This document shows, piece after piece, positions 10,101 through 21,200 of a stretch of DNA of 64,000 nucleotides. Position 1 is the stretch's first letter; every line of letters starts with the position of its first letter. The translations under genes were made by a program, and so were the position numbers. Under the pieces are notes generated by a model. The model did not search any database and was not told where the DNA came from. It worked only from the letters and a program-made list of their open reading frames with translations. This DNA is from Pseudomonas sp. L5B5 (GTDB lineage: Bacteria; Pseudomonadota; Gammaproteobacteria; Pseudomonadales; Pseudomonadaceae): NCBI RefSeq assembly GCF_020520285.1, contig NZ_CP084742.1, forward strand, positions 6,373,501-6,437,500, written 5' to 3'.

Positions 10101-13100
10101 ACAGGACCCGGTGCTGGAAGTGGCGGTGATCGCCCAGCCAGGGCCGAGCGGCCAGCAACTAGTGGGCTACATCGTGCCGGTGGACGCTGAAGTGGTATTG
10201 AGCAACGAGCGCCAGGCGCAGTTGCGCGAAAGCATCAAGGCGCGCCTGCGGGACAGCCTGCCGGACTACATGGTGCCGACCTACCTGCTGTTCCTCGAAG
10301 CGCTGCCACTGACGCCGAACGGCAAGCTGGACCGCAAGTCGCTGCCGAAGGTCGATGCGCAGCTGATGCAGCAGACCTACGTGGCGCCGCAGAACGACCT
10401 GGAGCAACGGATTGCCGAGATCTGGGCCGATGTGCTGAAGCTTGAGCAGGTGGGCGTCACCGACAACTTCTTCGAGCTGGGCGGCGACTCGATCATCTCG
10501 ATCCAGGTGGTCAGTCGTGCGCGTCAGGCCGGTATCCGCTTCACCCCCAAGGACCTGTTCCAGCACCAGACGGTGCAGGGGCTGGCCACGGTGGCGGAGC
10601 AGGGCGAGGGCGGTTTGCAGATCGACCAGGGCCCGGTGCGCGGGCAGATGCCGCTGCTGCCGATCCAGCAATGGTTCTTCGACACCCCGGTGCCGGAACG
10701 TCATCACTGGAACCAGTCGGTGCTGCTCAAGCCGTTGAAAATCCTGAGTGCCGAGGCGCTGCAGCAGGGCTTGCAAGCCTTGCTCGAACACCACGACGGC
10801 TTGCGCCTGAAGTTCGTGGAAGAAGGCGCAGCCTGGGTCGCGACTTATGCTCCGCTGGGGCCGGTGACTGCGGCACCGTTGGCGGCGATGCAGGCCGATG
10901 CGCTGCTGTGGCTGGCGGACGACGTCACTGAAGATTCGTTGCAAGCCCTGTGCGATACCGCACAACGCAGCCTCGATCTGCAACAGGGGCCTCTGCTGCG
11001 TGCCGTGCTCTTCACGTTGCGTGATGGCACCCAGCGCCTGCTGCTGGCCATTCATCACCTGGTGGTGGACGGGGTGTCCTGGCGGGTGCTGCTGGAGGAT
11101 CTGCATCAGGCCCTGGTACTGCAGGCTGCCGGGCAAGCCATCAAGCTGCCGGCCAAGACCAGCTCTTCCCAGGCCTGGGCCGGGCAGTTGCAAGCCTATG
11201 CCCGCAGCGCGGCGCTGCAGCAGGAGCTGGGTTACTGGCAGGCGCAACTGCGGGATGTCGAATCCGCTCTGCCTTGCGACCGGACTACCGATCAGGTGCT
11301 GATCCAGGACGCCCTGAGCGTCAGCACCGAGCTGGACCCCAGCTATACCCAGCGCCTGTTGCAGGATGCGCCGGCAGCCTATCGCACCCAGATCAACGAT
11401 CTGCTGCTCACCGCCCTGGCCCGGGTCATCACCCGCTGGACCGGCGACAGCAGCGCCCTGGTGCAACTGGAAGGCCACGGCCGCGAAGAGCTGTTCGACA
11501 GCATCGACCTGAGCCGCACCGTGGGCTGGTTCACCAGCGTGTTCCTGGTGAAGCTGACGCCGCAGCCGGCCCTGGCCGACTCGATCAAGCTCATCAAGGA
11601 ACAGCTGCGTGCCGTGCCCAACAAGGGTATCGGCTTCGGGGCCCTGCGCTACCTGGGGGATGCCGATGCGCAGGAGGCTCTGGCGGCCTTGGCCGTACCG
11701 CGCATTACCTTCAACTACCTGGGCCAGTTCGATGGCAGCTTCGATGAGCCGGATGCCTGGTTTGCCCCCAGCGCCGAAGCCAAGGGTGCCGATCAAGGCG
11801 CCCAGGCTCCGCTGGGCAACTGGCTGAGCATCAATGGCCAGGTCTATGGCGGCCAATTGAAGCTGGGCTGGACCTTCAGCCAGGCGATGTTCGATACCGC
11901 CACCATCCAGCACCTGGCAGACGAGTATGCCAAGGAACTCAAGGCGCTGATCGAGCATTGCAGCCAGCCCGAGCACCGTGGCGCGACCCCGTCGGACTTC
12001 CCGCTGGCGGGCCTGAGCCAGCAGCAACTGGACCAGTTGCCACTGGCCCTGGCCGAGGTCGAGGACCTCTATCCGCTGTCGCCGATGCAACAGGGCATGC
12101 TGTTCCACACCCTCTACGAGCAGGGCGCGGGCGACTACATCAACCAACTGCGAGTGGATGTGGACGGGCTTGATCCCGAGCGCTTCCGCCAGGCCTGGCA
12201 GGCGGCCATCGACAGCCATGACATCCTGCGCAGTGGTTTCCTCTGGCAGGGCGAACTGCCGGCGCCGATTCAGGTGGTGCACAAGCGTATCCGCTTGGAC
12301 TTTGTCGAGCATGACTGGCGGGCGAACGAGGCCGTGCCGAGCGCCCTGGATGGTTTGGCCGAGGAGGAGCGCCTGCGTGGTTTCGACCTACTGGCCGCGC
12401 CACTGCTGCGCCTGACCCTGGTGCGCACTGGCGAACAGCGCTACCACCTGATCTACACCAACCACCACATCCTGATGGACGGCTGGAGCAACTCACGGCT
12501 GCTAGGGGAAGTACTGCAGCGCTATGCGGGGCAGTTTGCCAGCCAGGCACCCGGGCGCTACCGCGACTACATCGCCTGGCTGCAACGCCAGGATGCCCAG
12601 CTCAGCGAGACCTTCTGGAAACAGCAGCTGGCGACTTTGGATGAGCCAACCCGTCTGGCCCAGGCCATCAGCCGCGGTGGCCAGGCCCTGGCCGGGAAGG
12701 GCTACGCCGCCCATCAACAGCACCTGGACCTGCAACAGACGCAACGCTTGAGCGAGTTCGCCCGGCAGCAGAAGGTCACGGTCAACACCCTGGTGCAGGC
12801 TGCCTGGCTGCTGTTGCTGCAGCGTTATACCGGGCAGGACAGCGTGGTGTTCGGCGCCACGGTCTCCGGCCGTCCGGCGGAGCTCAAGGGCGTGGAGCAA
12901 CAGATCGGCCTGTTCATCAACACGCTGCCGGTCGTAGCTGCGCCGCGTCCGGACATGCCGGTCAGTGACTGGCTGCAGCTGGTGCAGGAACGCAACCTGG
13001 CCCTGCGCGACTTCGAACACACGCCGCTGTACGACGTGCAACGCTGGGCCGGCCTGGGGGGCGAGGCGCTGTTCGACAACATCCTGGTGTTCGAGAACTA

Positions 13101-15276
13101 CCCGGTGTCCGAGGCCCTGGCCCAAGGCGCCCCGGCGCAGTTGAGCTTCGGCATGGCGGCCAACCATGAGCAGACCAACTATCCGCTGACCCTGTCGGTG
13201 TACCTGGGGCAGACCTTGGCGTTCGACTACAGCTATGCCCTGGAGCATTTCGCCGAGGCGAACATCCGGCAAGTGGCGGGCTACCTGGAGCAGGTGCTCA
13301 TGGCGCTGGTGGAGCAGGCGCAGTCGAGCATCGGCGAGTTGGCGTTGACTGGCGCTACCGAGCGCCGCTTGATCGAGGAGCAACGCAGCCGTACTTCGGT
13401 GCGAGACCTGTCGCCGCTCTGCGTCCAGCAGTTGATCGAGGCCCAGGCCGCGCGCACTCCGGATGCCGTGGCGCTGCTGTGCGCCGGTGAGCAACTGAGC
13501 TATGGCCAGTTCAACCAGCGGGCCAACCAGTTGGCCCATGCGTTGATCGAGCAGGGCGTGGGCCCGGATGTGCGGGTGGGCATTGCCGTGGAGCGCGGGC
13601 TGGACATGATTGTCGGCCTGCTGGCGGTGCTCAAGGCCGGTGGCGCCTACGTGCCGCTGGACCCCGAGTACCCCCAGGACCGCCTGCACTACATGATGCA
13701 GGACAGCGGCATCCAGCTGCTGCTGACCCAGTCGCCGCTGCTGGAGCGCCTGCGCGACGGAGTGGCTGTGCCCCACCTGTGCCTGGATCAGCAGGGCCTG
13801 GACGGCTATGCCCGGAGCAACCCGCAACCACGGGCGCACGGCGCCAACCTGGCGTACGTGATGTACACCTCCGGTTCCACCGGCCGGCCCAAGGGTGTGG
13901 ATATCAGCCACAGTGCCTTGAGCCAGCACGCCCAGGTTTCCCGAGATTACTTCAACATGAGCGTGGCCGATCGTGGCTTGCAGTTCTCCACCTTCAACTT
14001 CGATGCCTTTGTCGAACAGCTGTATCCGGCGCTGATCTGTGGCGCCTCGGTGGTGATTCGCGGCAAGGAGCTATGGGACAGCGAGACTTTCTACCGCGAG
14101 CTGATCGAGCAGGGCATCAGCTTCGTCGACTTGAGCACCGCCTACTGGTTCATGTTGGGCAAGGATTTTGCTGCCGGCGAACCCCGTGACTTCGGTCGTC
14201 TGCGCCAGCTCAACCTGGGGGGCGAGGCGATGGCGGCGGAAGGCGTGGCCGCGTGGAAGAAGGCCGGGCTGAAGGATGCCTGCCTGCTCAACACCTATGG
14301 ACCCACCGAGGCCACGGTGAGCGTTACCACCCATGATTGCAGCCGCTACCTGCAGGACGGTGAAACCCTGCCAAGCCAGATACCGCTGGGCAAGGGCTTG
14401 CCGGGCCGTGCCATCTACCTGCTGGACAACAGCGGCAACCTGACCCTCAGCGGCGCCACGGGTGAGCTGATGATTGGCGGCGAGCTGCTGGCCCGGGGTT
14501 ACCACGACCGGCCTGCGCTGACCGCCGAACGTTTCATTCCCGACCCGTTCAGTACCGATGGCGGGCGCCTGTACCGCTCCGGCGACCTGGCCCGTTATGA
14601 CGCCGAAGGTGTGGTCGAGTACGCCGGGCGCATCGACCACCAGGTGAAGATCCGCGGTTTCCGTATCGAAATGGGCGAGATCGAGGCGCGGCTGCTGGAG
14701 CTGACGCAAGTACGCGAGGCGATTGTCCTGGCCCAGGAGGCGGCCGGTGGTCCACAGCTGGTGGCGTACATCGTTGCGGCTGCGGGCGTGGCGGTGGAAA
14801 GTCAGGAAGAACAGGCGCAGTTGCGCGAACAATTGAAAACGGCCCTCAAGGAGGTGCTGCCGGACTACATGCTGCCGGCCCATCTGCTGTTCCTCGACGC
14901 GCTGCCGTTGAGCCCCAACGGCAAGCTGGACCGCAAGGCGTTGCCCAAGGCTGACGCCAGCCTGTTGCAGCAGGCCTACATCGCCCCACAGAGCGAACTG
15001 GAACAGCAAGTCGCGGCGATCTGGGCCGAAGTGCTGGAGGTCGAGCAAGTGGGCATGAACGATAACTTCTTTGAACTAGGTGGGCATTCCTTGTTGGTAA
15101 CCGCGATGGTCTCTCGAGTCCAGCTCAAGCTTGGGCGCCAGGTCAGTGTGCAGATGGCGTTTGAATTTCCCACCCTGGGGCTGTTCGTCAGCCAGTTGCA
15201 ACAGACACCCGGACAGGTGCAAGGCGCCGACCTGAGTGCGCTGGAACTGTTGCTCGACGAAATGGAGGCTGTGTAA
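4120..15276 (+). CDS. pvdI: Pyoverdine non-ribosomal peptide synthetase PvdI (Asp, D-fOHOrn, Lys)
   Basis: A 3718-residue three-module synthetase acting in the cytoplasm on the chain handed over by PvdL. Order: C1 (HH at 184) - A1 (core A3 at 660, A10 Lys 1003) - T1 (Ser 1058) - C2 (HH 1244) - A2 (A3 at 1719, Lys 2069) - T2 (GGDS, Ser 2124) - E (HHLVVDG at 2312) - C3 (HH 2782) - A3 (A3 at 3246, Lys 3602) - T3 (Ser 3657). My eye-read specificity codes are DLTKVGHVGK for A1 (aspartate), DGEVCGGVTK for A2 (assigned to formyl-hydroxyornithine from its place in the chain) and DAEDNGTVSK for A3 (close to known Lys codes). C3 follows an epimerisation domain and has the HHILMDGWS form shared with the other post-E condensation domains. 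A second ATG at 4129 is an equally possible start. The stop overlaps the next gene by one base. Confidence 0.93.
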   Translation: MPPMNADDSLKLARRFIELPLEKRRLFLKALDKEGVDFSLLPIPAGVAVPDRQALSYAQQRMWFLWQLDPQSAAYNLPNAVRLNGPLDRAVLAQAFDWLLERHESLRTVFGLEDDEPRQVILEARVDIDYRDLCDLEPVQREVRVQQQADAEARRPFDLQQGPLLRVCVLGLSEQEHVMLLTLHHIVADGWSMGVLIEEFLHAYDSLLQGEVPNVPALPIQYRDYALWQRSWLEAGEQERQLDYWRAKLGDEHPPLKLPTDHPRRAHSSRQGRRLDFALEQPLAQQLGALARQQGVTLFAVLLAGFKLLLSRYSGQQDIRVGVPIANRTRQEAEGLIGFFVNTQVLRTELSPQLTVQQLLADIRETTLGAQAHQDLPFERLVEALHLERSLSHSPLFQVLYNHQPQVTELTTLRSRSGLEVQALPRNERTVQFDLTLDTFERGGQLQAAFTYDCQLFEAQTIERMAGHWQNLLWAMVREPQSALAELPLLSVEQHRDILAQGVGASQVFSAESVLELFARQVAAQPEAPALVFAGQSLSYCELDQRASRLATALVARGVGPEVSVGIAVERSLEMVVGLLAVLKSGGAYVPLDPQYPEQRLSYLLEDSGVRLLLSETAVQPRLPLEPRVEVLLLDQVEAWAPASDALAALPGIAAGNLAYAIYTSGSTGAAKGVTITHGALANYVQAIIQRLPLGAARTMAVVSTIAADLGHTTLFGALCSGSCLHVIGLDTGLDADAFGAYLHTHQIDVLKIVPSHLQALMSGEEPARSLPRQCLVLGGEACPAALVRRIATLAPECAVFNHYGPTETTVGALTMTTAALADKLAVVPLGQPLANVRARVLDASLQPVVSGTSAELYLGGAGLARGYHQRAALTAERFVPDPFSGDGQRLYRTGDLVRYLDDGAIDYLGRIDHQVKIRGYRIELGEITAALKQLPQVEDAVAQVVSVAGESQVAAYVVMAKAQEPEAAWQEIRRQLAVALPDYMLPMHFLALDGMPLTPNGKLDLRALPPLQQQAPVEAFVAPVSELQQGIAAIWQAVLKVERVGLGDNFFALGGHSLLATQIMSRVRRLLGADVPLRVLFETSRLDEFVEQVQACAGAAALPQIEVLERDEPLPASHAQQRQWLFWQMHPQSTAYHTPIVVRLQGELDQAVLQQTFDALAQRHEAFRTTFTQHQERLCQVVHAQGAISVAWERLTPGLPREAIQARALEETQQLFDLERGPLCRARVLQIAEQDCLLVVTLHHIISDGASMSVLAREFVALYRGLIQGQAPQFEPLSVQYADYANWHRSWLEQGEQQRQLDYWRQQLGLEHPVLELPLDHPRQALVSHRQERLGLRLPADLEQGLRRVAREHDMTLFQLFLGSFALLLHRYSNQPDIRIGVPVSNRRHQEMEGVMGFFVNTLVMRVELAPSLPVGQLLRQVKATALAAQAHQDLPFDRLVDALKPQRALDQNPLFQVMYNHLSIAGESTDGTSLPGLQAEEMVLQGGTAQFDLTLETLETDAGINASFIYAGELFEVATVEQLADHWRNLLQGMLEPQLALGELPMLGQDEQRRIRREWDHTDVVYPTHRFVHQLFADQAAKAPDAPAVFFAEQRLSYRELDTQANQLAHQLIELGVGPEVRVAIAMPRCAEIMVAFLAVLKAGGVYVPLDIEYPQDRLRYMMQDSGAWLLLTQSHLLDRLPIPDGLPTLSVERAADFAGYPASAPQVGLAEENLAYVIYTSGSTGLPKGVAVSHGPLAMHSLATGERYEMSPADCELHFMSFAFDGSHEGWMHPLIYGASVLIRDDSLWSPEFTYEQMHRYGVTVGVFPPVYLQQLAVHAERDGNPPAVRVYCFGGDAVPQASYDLAWRVLRPKYIFNGYGPTETVVTPLIWKAKAGDPCDAAYAPIGNIVGNRSAYVADANLNLLPVGVAGELYLGGLGVARGYLDRPGLTAERFIPDPYSTTGARLYRSGDLTRYRTDGLVEYVGRVDHQVKVRGFRIELGEIEARLLEQDPVLEVAVIAQPGPSGQQLVGYIVPVDAEVVLSNERQAQLRESIKARLRDSLPDYMVPTYLLFLEALPLTPNGKLDRKSLPKVDAQLMQQTYVAPQNDLEQRIAEIWADVLKLEQVGVTDNFFELGGDSIISIQVVSRARQAGIRFTPKDLFQHQTVQGLATVAEQGEGGLQIDQGPVRGQMPLLPIQQWFFDTPVPERHHWNQSVLLKPLKILSAEALQQGLQALLEHHDGLRLKFVEEGAAWVATYAPLGPVTAAPLAAMQADALLWLADDVTEDSLQALCDTAQRSLDLQQGPLLRAVLFTLRDGTQRLLLAIHHLVVDGVSWRVLLEDLHQALVLQAAGQAIKLPAKTSSSQAWAGQLQAYARSAALQQELGYWQAQLRDVESALPCDRTTDQVLIQDALSVSTELDPSYTQRLLQDAPAAYRTQINDLLLTALARVITRWTGDSSALVQLEGHGREELFDSIDLSRTVGWFTSVFLVKLTPQPALADSIKLIKEQLRAVPNKGIGFGALRYLGDADAQEALAALAVPRITFNYLGQFDGSFDEPDAWFAPSAEAKGADQGAQAPLGNWLSINGQVYGGQLKLGWTFSQAMFDTATIQHLADEYAKELKALIEHCSQPEHRGATPSDFPLAGLSQQQLDQLPLALAEVEDLYPLSPMQQGMLFHTLYEQGAGDYINQLRVDVDGLDPERFRQAWQAAIDSHDILRSGFLWQGELPAPIQVVHKRIRLDFVEHDWRANEAVPSALDGLAEEERLRGFDLLAAPLLRLTLVRTGEQRYHLIYTNHHILMDGWSNSRLLGEVLQRYAGQFASQAPGRYRDYIAWLQRQDAQLSETFWKQQLATLDEPTRLAQAISRGGQALAGKGYAAHQQHLDLQQTQRLSEFARQQKVTVNTLVQAAWLLLLQRYTGQDSVVFGATVSGRPAELKGVEQQIGLFINTLPVVAAPRPDMPVSDWLQLVQERNLALRDFEHTPLYDVQRWAGLGGEALFDNILVFENYPVSEALAQGAPAQLSFGMAANHEQTNYPLTLSVYLGQTLAFDYSYALEHFAEANIRQVAGYLEQVLMALVEQAQSSIGELALTGATERRLIEEQRSRTSVRDLSPLCVQQLIEAQAARTPDAVALLCAGEQLSYGQFNQRANQLAHALIEQGVGPDVRVGIAVERGLDMIVGLLAVLKAGGAYVPLDPEYPQDRLHYMMQDSGIQLLLTQSPLLERLRDGVAVPHLCLDQQGLDGYARSNPQPRAHGANLAYVMYTSGSTGRPKGVDISHSALSQHAQVSRDYFNMSVADRGLQFSTFNFDAFVEQLYPALICGASVVIRGKELWDSETFYRELIEQGISFVDLSTAYWFMLGKDFAAGEPRDFGRLRQLNLGGEAMAAEGVAAWKKAGLKDACLLNTYGPTEATVSVTTHDCSRYLQDGETLPSQIPLGKGLPGRAIYLLDNSGNLTLSGATGELMIGGELLARGYHDRPALTAERFIPDPFSTDGGRLYRSGDLARYDAEGVVEYAGRIDHQVKIRGFRIEMGEIEARLLELTQVREAIVLAQEAAGGPQLVAYIVAAAGVAVESQEEQAQLREQLKTALKEVLPDYMLPAHLLFLDALPLSPNGKLDRKALPKADASLLQQAYIAPQSELEQQVAAIWAEVLEVEQVGMNDNFFELGGHSLLVTAMVSRVQLKLGRQVSVQMAFEFPTLGLFVSQLQQTPGQVQGADLSALELLLDEMEAV
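8773..10735 (+). repeat. Duplicated fOHOrn adenylation/carrier unit, copy 1 (in pvdI)
   Basis: This ~1.96-kb stretch recurs in pvdD at 27849-29811 (offset 19,076). From about 8796 to 10193 I found no difference by eye; beyond that scattered changes appear until homology falls after the start of the E domain. It spans the C-A linker, all of A2, T2 and the first residues of E. Confidence 0.85.
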
Positions 15277-18200
15277 TGGACAACACCACCGCGCTGAAAA
15301 TTGTCAAAGGCTTCATCCTGCTGCCCCTGGAGAAGCGCAAGGTCTACCTGCAGAAGATGCTCGAACAGGGCATCTCCCCGGCCAACCTGCCGATTCCCGA
15401 GGTGCGCCTGAGCCAGGAGCGCCTGCCGCTGTCCTATGCCCAGCAACGCCAGTGGTTCCTCTGGCAACTGGCGCCCGAGAGCACCGCCTATCACATTCCC
15501 AAGGCCCTGCGTCTGCGCGGGAAGCTGAACGTCGAGGCCTTGCAGCGCAGCTTCGACAGCCTGATCGCCCGCCATGAAAGCCTGCGCACGCATTTTGTCG
15601 AGGAGGCCGACACGGCGCTGCAGGTGGTCGCCCCCGAGGCGCACCTGGAACTGCTGCGCCAGGTACTGCCGGCCCAGGCGAGCGAACAGCAGATCCAGGC
15701 GGCCGTGCAGGACTTCGTCCAGGCCCAGACCCGGCAACTGTTCGATTTGCTGGCCGGGCCGCTGCTCAGGGTTGGTCTGTTGCAGGTGGCTGAGGATGAC
15801 CATGTGCTGGTCCTGACCCAGCACCACATCGTCTCCGATGGCTGGTCGATGCAGGTCATGGTGGATGAACTGATCGCGCTCTACATCGGTTTCTGCCAAG
15901 GGCAGACGGCGTCATTGCCGGCGCTGCCGATCCAGTATTCCGACTACGCCCTCTGGCAGCGCCACTGGATGGAAGCCGGTGAAAAGGACCGGCAACTGGC
16001 CTACTGGACGGCGCAACTGGGCGGCGAGCAACCCTTGCTCGAGCTGCCTCTGGATCGCCCGCGCCCTGCGGTGCAGAGCCATAGGGGCGGGCGCCTGGAG
16101 CTGGCCCTGGAGCAGCCGTTGAGTGAAGCCCTGGGCAGCCTGGCCCAGCGGGAAGGGGTGACCCTGTTCATGCTGTTGCTGGCCTCCTTCCAGGCATTGT
16201 TGCACCGCTACAGCGGCCAGGCCGATATCCGCGTCGGTGTACCCATTGCCAACCGTAACCGAGTCGAGACCGAGCGCCTGATCGGCTTCTTCGTCAATAC
16301 CCAGGTGCTCAAGGCCGAGATCGACGGGCAGATGTCCTTCAGCCAGTTGCTGCAGCAGGTACGCCAGACCGCCCTGGCGGCGCAGGCGCACCAGGACCTG
16401 CCGTTCGAGCAGTTGGTAGAGGCCTTGCAACCGGAGCGCAGCCTGAGCCACAACCCGCTGTTCCAGGTGATGTTTAACCACCAGGTGGAAGCGGCAGGCA
16501 CAGGCAAACCCCTGAACCTGCCGGGCCTGAGCATCGAGACCTTGGACTCCCAAGGGCAGTCGGCGCAGTTCGACCTGACCCTGGACACCGTGGAAACCCA
16601 GGGCCGGATCGCCGCGTCCCTGGTCTATGCCAGCGATGTGTTCGACGCCGCCACCATCGAGCGCCTGGCTGCCCATTGGCGGCAGTTGCTGCAAGGTGTG
16701 GCCAGCCAGCCCCAACAGCGCATCGGCCTGTTGCCATTGCTTGAGGTCGACGAGCAGGCGCAGATCCTTGGCCAGTGGAACCGGCTGCAGCAGGCATTCC
16801 CTTCCCGGGCCTGCGTCCATCAGCTCATCGAGGCCCAGGCGGCCACAGCGCCCCAGGCCATTGCCCTGACCTTCGGCGGGCAGAGCCTGGACTACCAGCA
16901 GCTCAACGAACGGGCCAATCGCCTGGCGCACAAGCTCATCGAGCAGGGCGTGGGGCCCAATGTGCTGGTGGGGCTGGCGGTGGAGCGGAGCCTGGAGATG
17001 GTCATCGGCCTGCTGGCGATCCTCAAGGCCGGCGGCGCCTATGTGCCGCTGGACCCGGCCTATCCCCAGGATCGCCTGCAGCACATGATGCAGGACAGCG
17101 CCATTGTGCTGCTGTTGACCCAGGGGCATCTGCTGCCGGGCTTGCCGGCGTTTGCTGGCAGCACCTGGTTGCTGGAGCAGCCGCTGGACGGCTACCGGGC
17201 CGACAACCCCGAGGTCGGGGTAACGCCCGAGGACCTGGCCTATGTGATCTACACCTCCGGTTCCACCGGCAAGCCCAAGGGTACCTTGCAGCCGCACCAC
17301 AACGTCCTGCGCCTGTTCGCGGCCACCCAGCAGTGGTTCCAGTTCGGGCCCGAGGATGTCTGGAGCCTGTTCCACTCCTATGCGTTCGACTTCTCGGTGT
17401 GGGAGATCTTCGGTGCCCTGCTGTATGGCGGGCGGCTGCTGATTGTGCCCCAGGAGGTGGCGCGCTCGGCCCAGGACTTCTACCCGCTGCTGTGCAGCGA
17501 GGGCGTGACGGTACTCAACCAGACGCCGTCGGCGTTCCGCCAGTTGATGCACGTGGCCTGCAGCGCCGAGCCTGCGCATCGGCTGCGCTACATCGTGTTC
17601 GGTGGCGAGGCCCTGGAGGTCAATACCCTGCAACACTGGTTCCAGCGTTTCGGCGATCAGCGCCCGCGGCTGGTGAACATGTACGGCATCACCGAAACCA
17701 CGGTGCACGTGACCTATCGTCCCTTGTCCGTGGCGGATCTGAGCCTGGCGGGGGCCAGTCCGATTGGCGAGCTGATTCCCGACATGTCCTGGTACTTGCT
17801 GGACGCTAACCTGCAACCGGTGCCCAAGGGCTGCATTGGTGAGTTGTATGTCGGGCGTGCCGGGCTGGCCTGGGGCTACCTGAACCGCGGCGACTTGAGC
17901 GCGACGCGGTTTGTCCCGGACCCGTTTGGCGAGGCCGGTGGGCGTCTCTACCGCACCGGCGATCTGGCGCGCTACCAGGCTGACGGTTCGATCGGCTACA
18001 TCGGCCGAATCGACCATCAGGTGAAGATTCGCGGTTTCCGCATCGAACTGGGGGAGATCGAGGCGCGGCTGCTGGAATTGCCGGCAGTGCGCGAGGCGGT
18101 AGTGCTGGCCCAGGAGGGCCCCGACGGTCCGCAGCTGGTGGCCTATGTGGTGCCCGCCGGCCTGGACTGGGACAGCCAGGACCTGGTTGCCGGGCAACTG

Positions 18201-21200
18201 GCACTGCGCGACGACATCAAGATCGGGCTGCGCGAGCACCTGCCGGGCTACATGGTTCCGGCCCATGTGCTGTTCCTCCAGGCGCTGCCCCTGACCGCCA
18301 ATGGCAAGCTCAATCGCACGGCCTTGCCGGCCATCGATGGCAGCCTGTTGCAGCAGGCTCATGTGGCCCCGCGCAGCGAGCGCGAACGACAAGTGGCCGG
18401 GATCTGGGCCCAGGTGCTGAAACTGGAACAGGTTGGCTTGACCGATAACTTCTTCGAGCTCGGCGGCCATTCACTGCTGGCCACCCAGGTGATGTCGCGC
18501 ATCCGCCAGGAGCTGGGCATCGATGCCCCCCTCAAGCTGTTGTTCGAAGGTGAATCGCTGGAGGATTTCGTCCGCCTGCTGGGGCCGGAAACCACCCAGC
18601 AACTCCAGTCGATTCCCCGGGTGGACCGGCAACAGCCGCTGGCGGTGTCTTACGCCCAGGAGCGCCAGTGGTTCCTCTGGCAACTGGATGCCGACAGCAG
18701 CGCCTATCACATTCCCATGGCCCTGCGCCTGCGTGGCGTGCTGGATAGCCAGGCCCTGCAAAGCAGTTTCGATGCCTTGATCGCCCGCCATGAAAGCTTG
18801 CGTACGCACTTTGTCGAGACCGCCCAGGGCCTGACCCAGGTGATCGCGACCCAGGCCCGTTTGCCCATCAGCCAGCAGGACTTGTCCCTGCTGGTGGAAG
18901 CCGGCACCGCCGATGATCTGATCAAGCAGGTGATCGAGACCCAGGTACGTCAGGTGTTCGACCTGCGCCAGGGGCCGTTGCTGCGGGCCACCCTGGTACG
19001 CCTGGCAGCGGACGAACATGTACTGGTACTGGTCCAGCACCACATCGTTTCCGATGGCTGGTCGATGCAGTTGATGGTGGAGGAACTGATCCAGCTCTAT
19101 GGCGCCCATAGCCAGGGGCAACAGGCCGAGTTGCCGGCGCTGGCGGTGCAGTACGCGGACTACGCGGCCTGGCAACGGCAATGGATGGAAGCCGGTGAGC
19201 GCGAGCGGCAACTCGATTACTGGTTGCAGCAACTGGAAGGCGGCGCCCAGGTGCTGGACCTGCCCCTGGATCATCCGCGGCCGTTGCAGCAAAGCCACAA
19301 GGGTGCGCGCCATGGCATCAGCCTGGAGGGCGCCTTGCCGGGTGCCCTGAAACAGCTGGCCCAGCGCGAAGGGGTCACGCTGTTCATGCTGTTGCTGGCC
19401 TCGTTCCAGGTACTGCTGCATCGCTACAGCGGCCAGGCCGATATCCGCGTCGGTGTACCCATTGCCAACCGCAACCGGGTCGAGACCGAGCGTCTGATCG
19501 GCTTCTTCGTCAATACCCAGGTGCTCAAGGCAGAGGTCGACGGGCAACTGAGCTTCAGCGACTTCCTGCACCAGGTCAAAGGGTGCGCCCTGGATGCCCA
19601 GGAGCATCAGGACCTGCCCTTCGAACAGCTGGTGGAAGCCCTCAAGCCCGAGCGCAGCCTGAGCTACAGCCCGCTGTTCCAGGTGATGTTCAACCACCAG
19701 GCCGCCGCCCGCCAAGGCGCTGCAGTCCTGGAAGTTCCAGGGTTGCAGGTGCAGATGCTCAGTGGCGAGGACAGCACGACCCAGTTCGATCTGAGCCTGG
19801 ACACCTTCGAGTCCGAGGATGGCCTGTGGGCCTCCCTGACCTATGCCACCGACCTGTTCGAGGCCTCCACCATCGAGCGTCTGGCCCAGTCCTGGGTGCA
19901 GTTGTTGCAGGGGATTAGCCAGCAGCCGCACCAGCGCCTGGGGGACTTGCCGCTGTTGGCGGACGCCGAGCAGAACAAGCTGCTGCATGAATGGGCAGCG
20001 GTGTCTGTCGCGTTTCCGAGCGAGCACTGTGTGCACCAGTTGGTGGAGATTCAGACGCGGAAAACTCCCGATGCCGAGGCCTTGTTATTCGCCGGACAGC
20101 GCCTGAGCTACCGGGAACTCAATGCCCGGGCCAACCGCCTGGCGCACAAGCTGATCGAGCTGGGCGTGGGGCCTGAAGTACGGGTGGGCGTGGCCTTGCA
20201 ACGGACCCCGGAAATGGTCGTGGCCCTGTTGGCCGTGCTCAAGGCCGGTGGCGCCTATGTGCCGCTGGACCCGGATTATCCCCAGGACCGTCTAGCCCAC
20301 ATGCTGCGCGATAGTCAGGCGCAGATCCTGCTGACCGAAAGCGCCTTGCTGTCACTGCTGCCCTCCGTGGAGTCCCTACAGGCCCTGCAACTGGATGCCC
20401 AGCCGGGCTGGCTGGAGGGGTACTCGACAGATGACCCGGCGCCACGCGCGACCCCGGACAATCTGGCCTATGTGATCTACACCTCCGGTTCCACCGGCCT
20501 GCCCAAGGGCGTGGCGATTGCCCATCGCAACGTGCTGGCACTGATCGACTGGTCGAACCGGGTGTACAGCACTGAAGACTTGCAAGGGGTGCTGGCCTCT
20601 ACCTCGATCTGCTTCGACCTGTCGGTGTGGGAGCTGTTTGTCACCCTGTCCAGCGGCGGTTCCATCGTCCTGGCGCGCAATGCCCTGGAACTGCCGGAAC
20701 TGGTGGACCGCGACCGGGTGCGCCTGATCAATACCGTGCCCTCGGCGATTGCCGCGCTGCAGCGCAGCGGGCAGATTCCGCCCAGCGTGCGGATCATCAA
20801 CCTGGCGGGTGAGCCGCTGAAACAGGCCCTGGTGGATAGCCTTTACCAGCAGCCCGGGCTGGTGCATGTCTACGATCTGTACGGCCCTTCGGAAGACACC
20901 ACCTACTCGACCTACACCCGGCGCGAGGCGGGCGGCCAGGCCAATATCGGCCGGGCCATCAGCAACACCCAGAGCTACATCCTCAGCCCGGACCTGCAAC
21001 CGGTGCCGGTGGGCAGTGCCGGCGAGCTGTACCTGGCCGGTGCCGGGGTCACCCGTGGCTACCTGGCACGCCCGGCGCTGACCGCCGAGAAATTCGTGCC
21101 CAACCCGTTCTCCAGCGATGGGGGCCGGGTCTACCGCACCGGCGACCTGACCCGTTACCGCGCCGATGGGGTGATCGAGTACATCGGCCGTATCGACCAT

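Noticed and set aside
7291..18470. Very long open frames on the minus strand across the synthetase genes (for example 7291-10158 and 15912-18470)
   Set aside because: They are shadows of GC-rich coding sequence on the plus strand: rich in Gln, His, Arg and Gly, without domains or ribosome-binding sites, and they lie exactly opposite clear NRPS domains.
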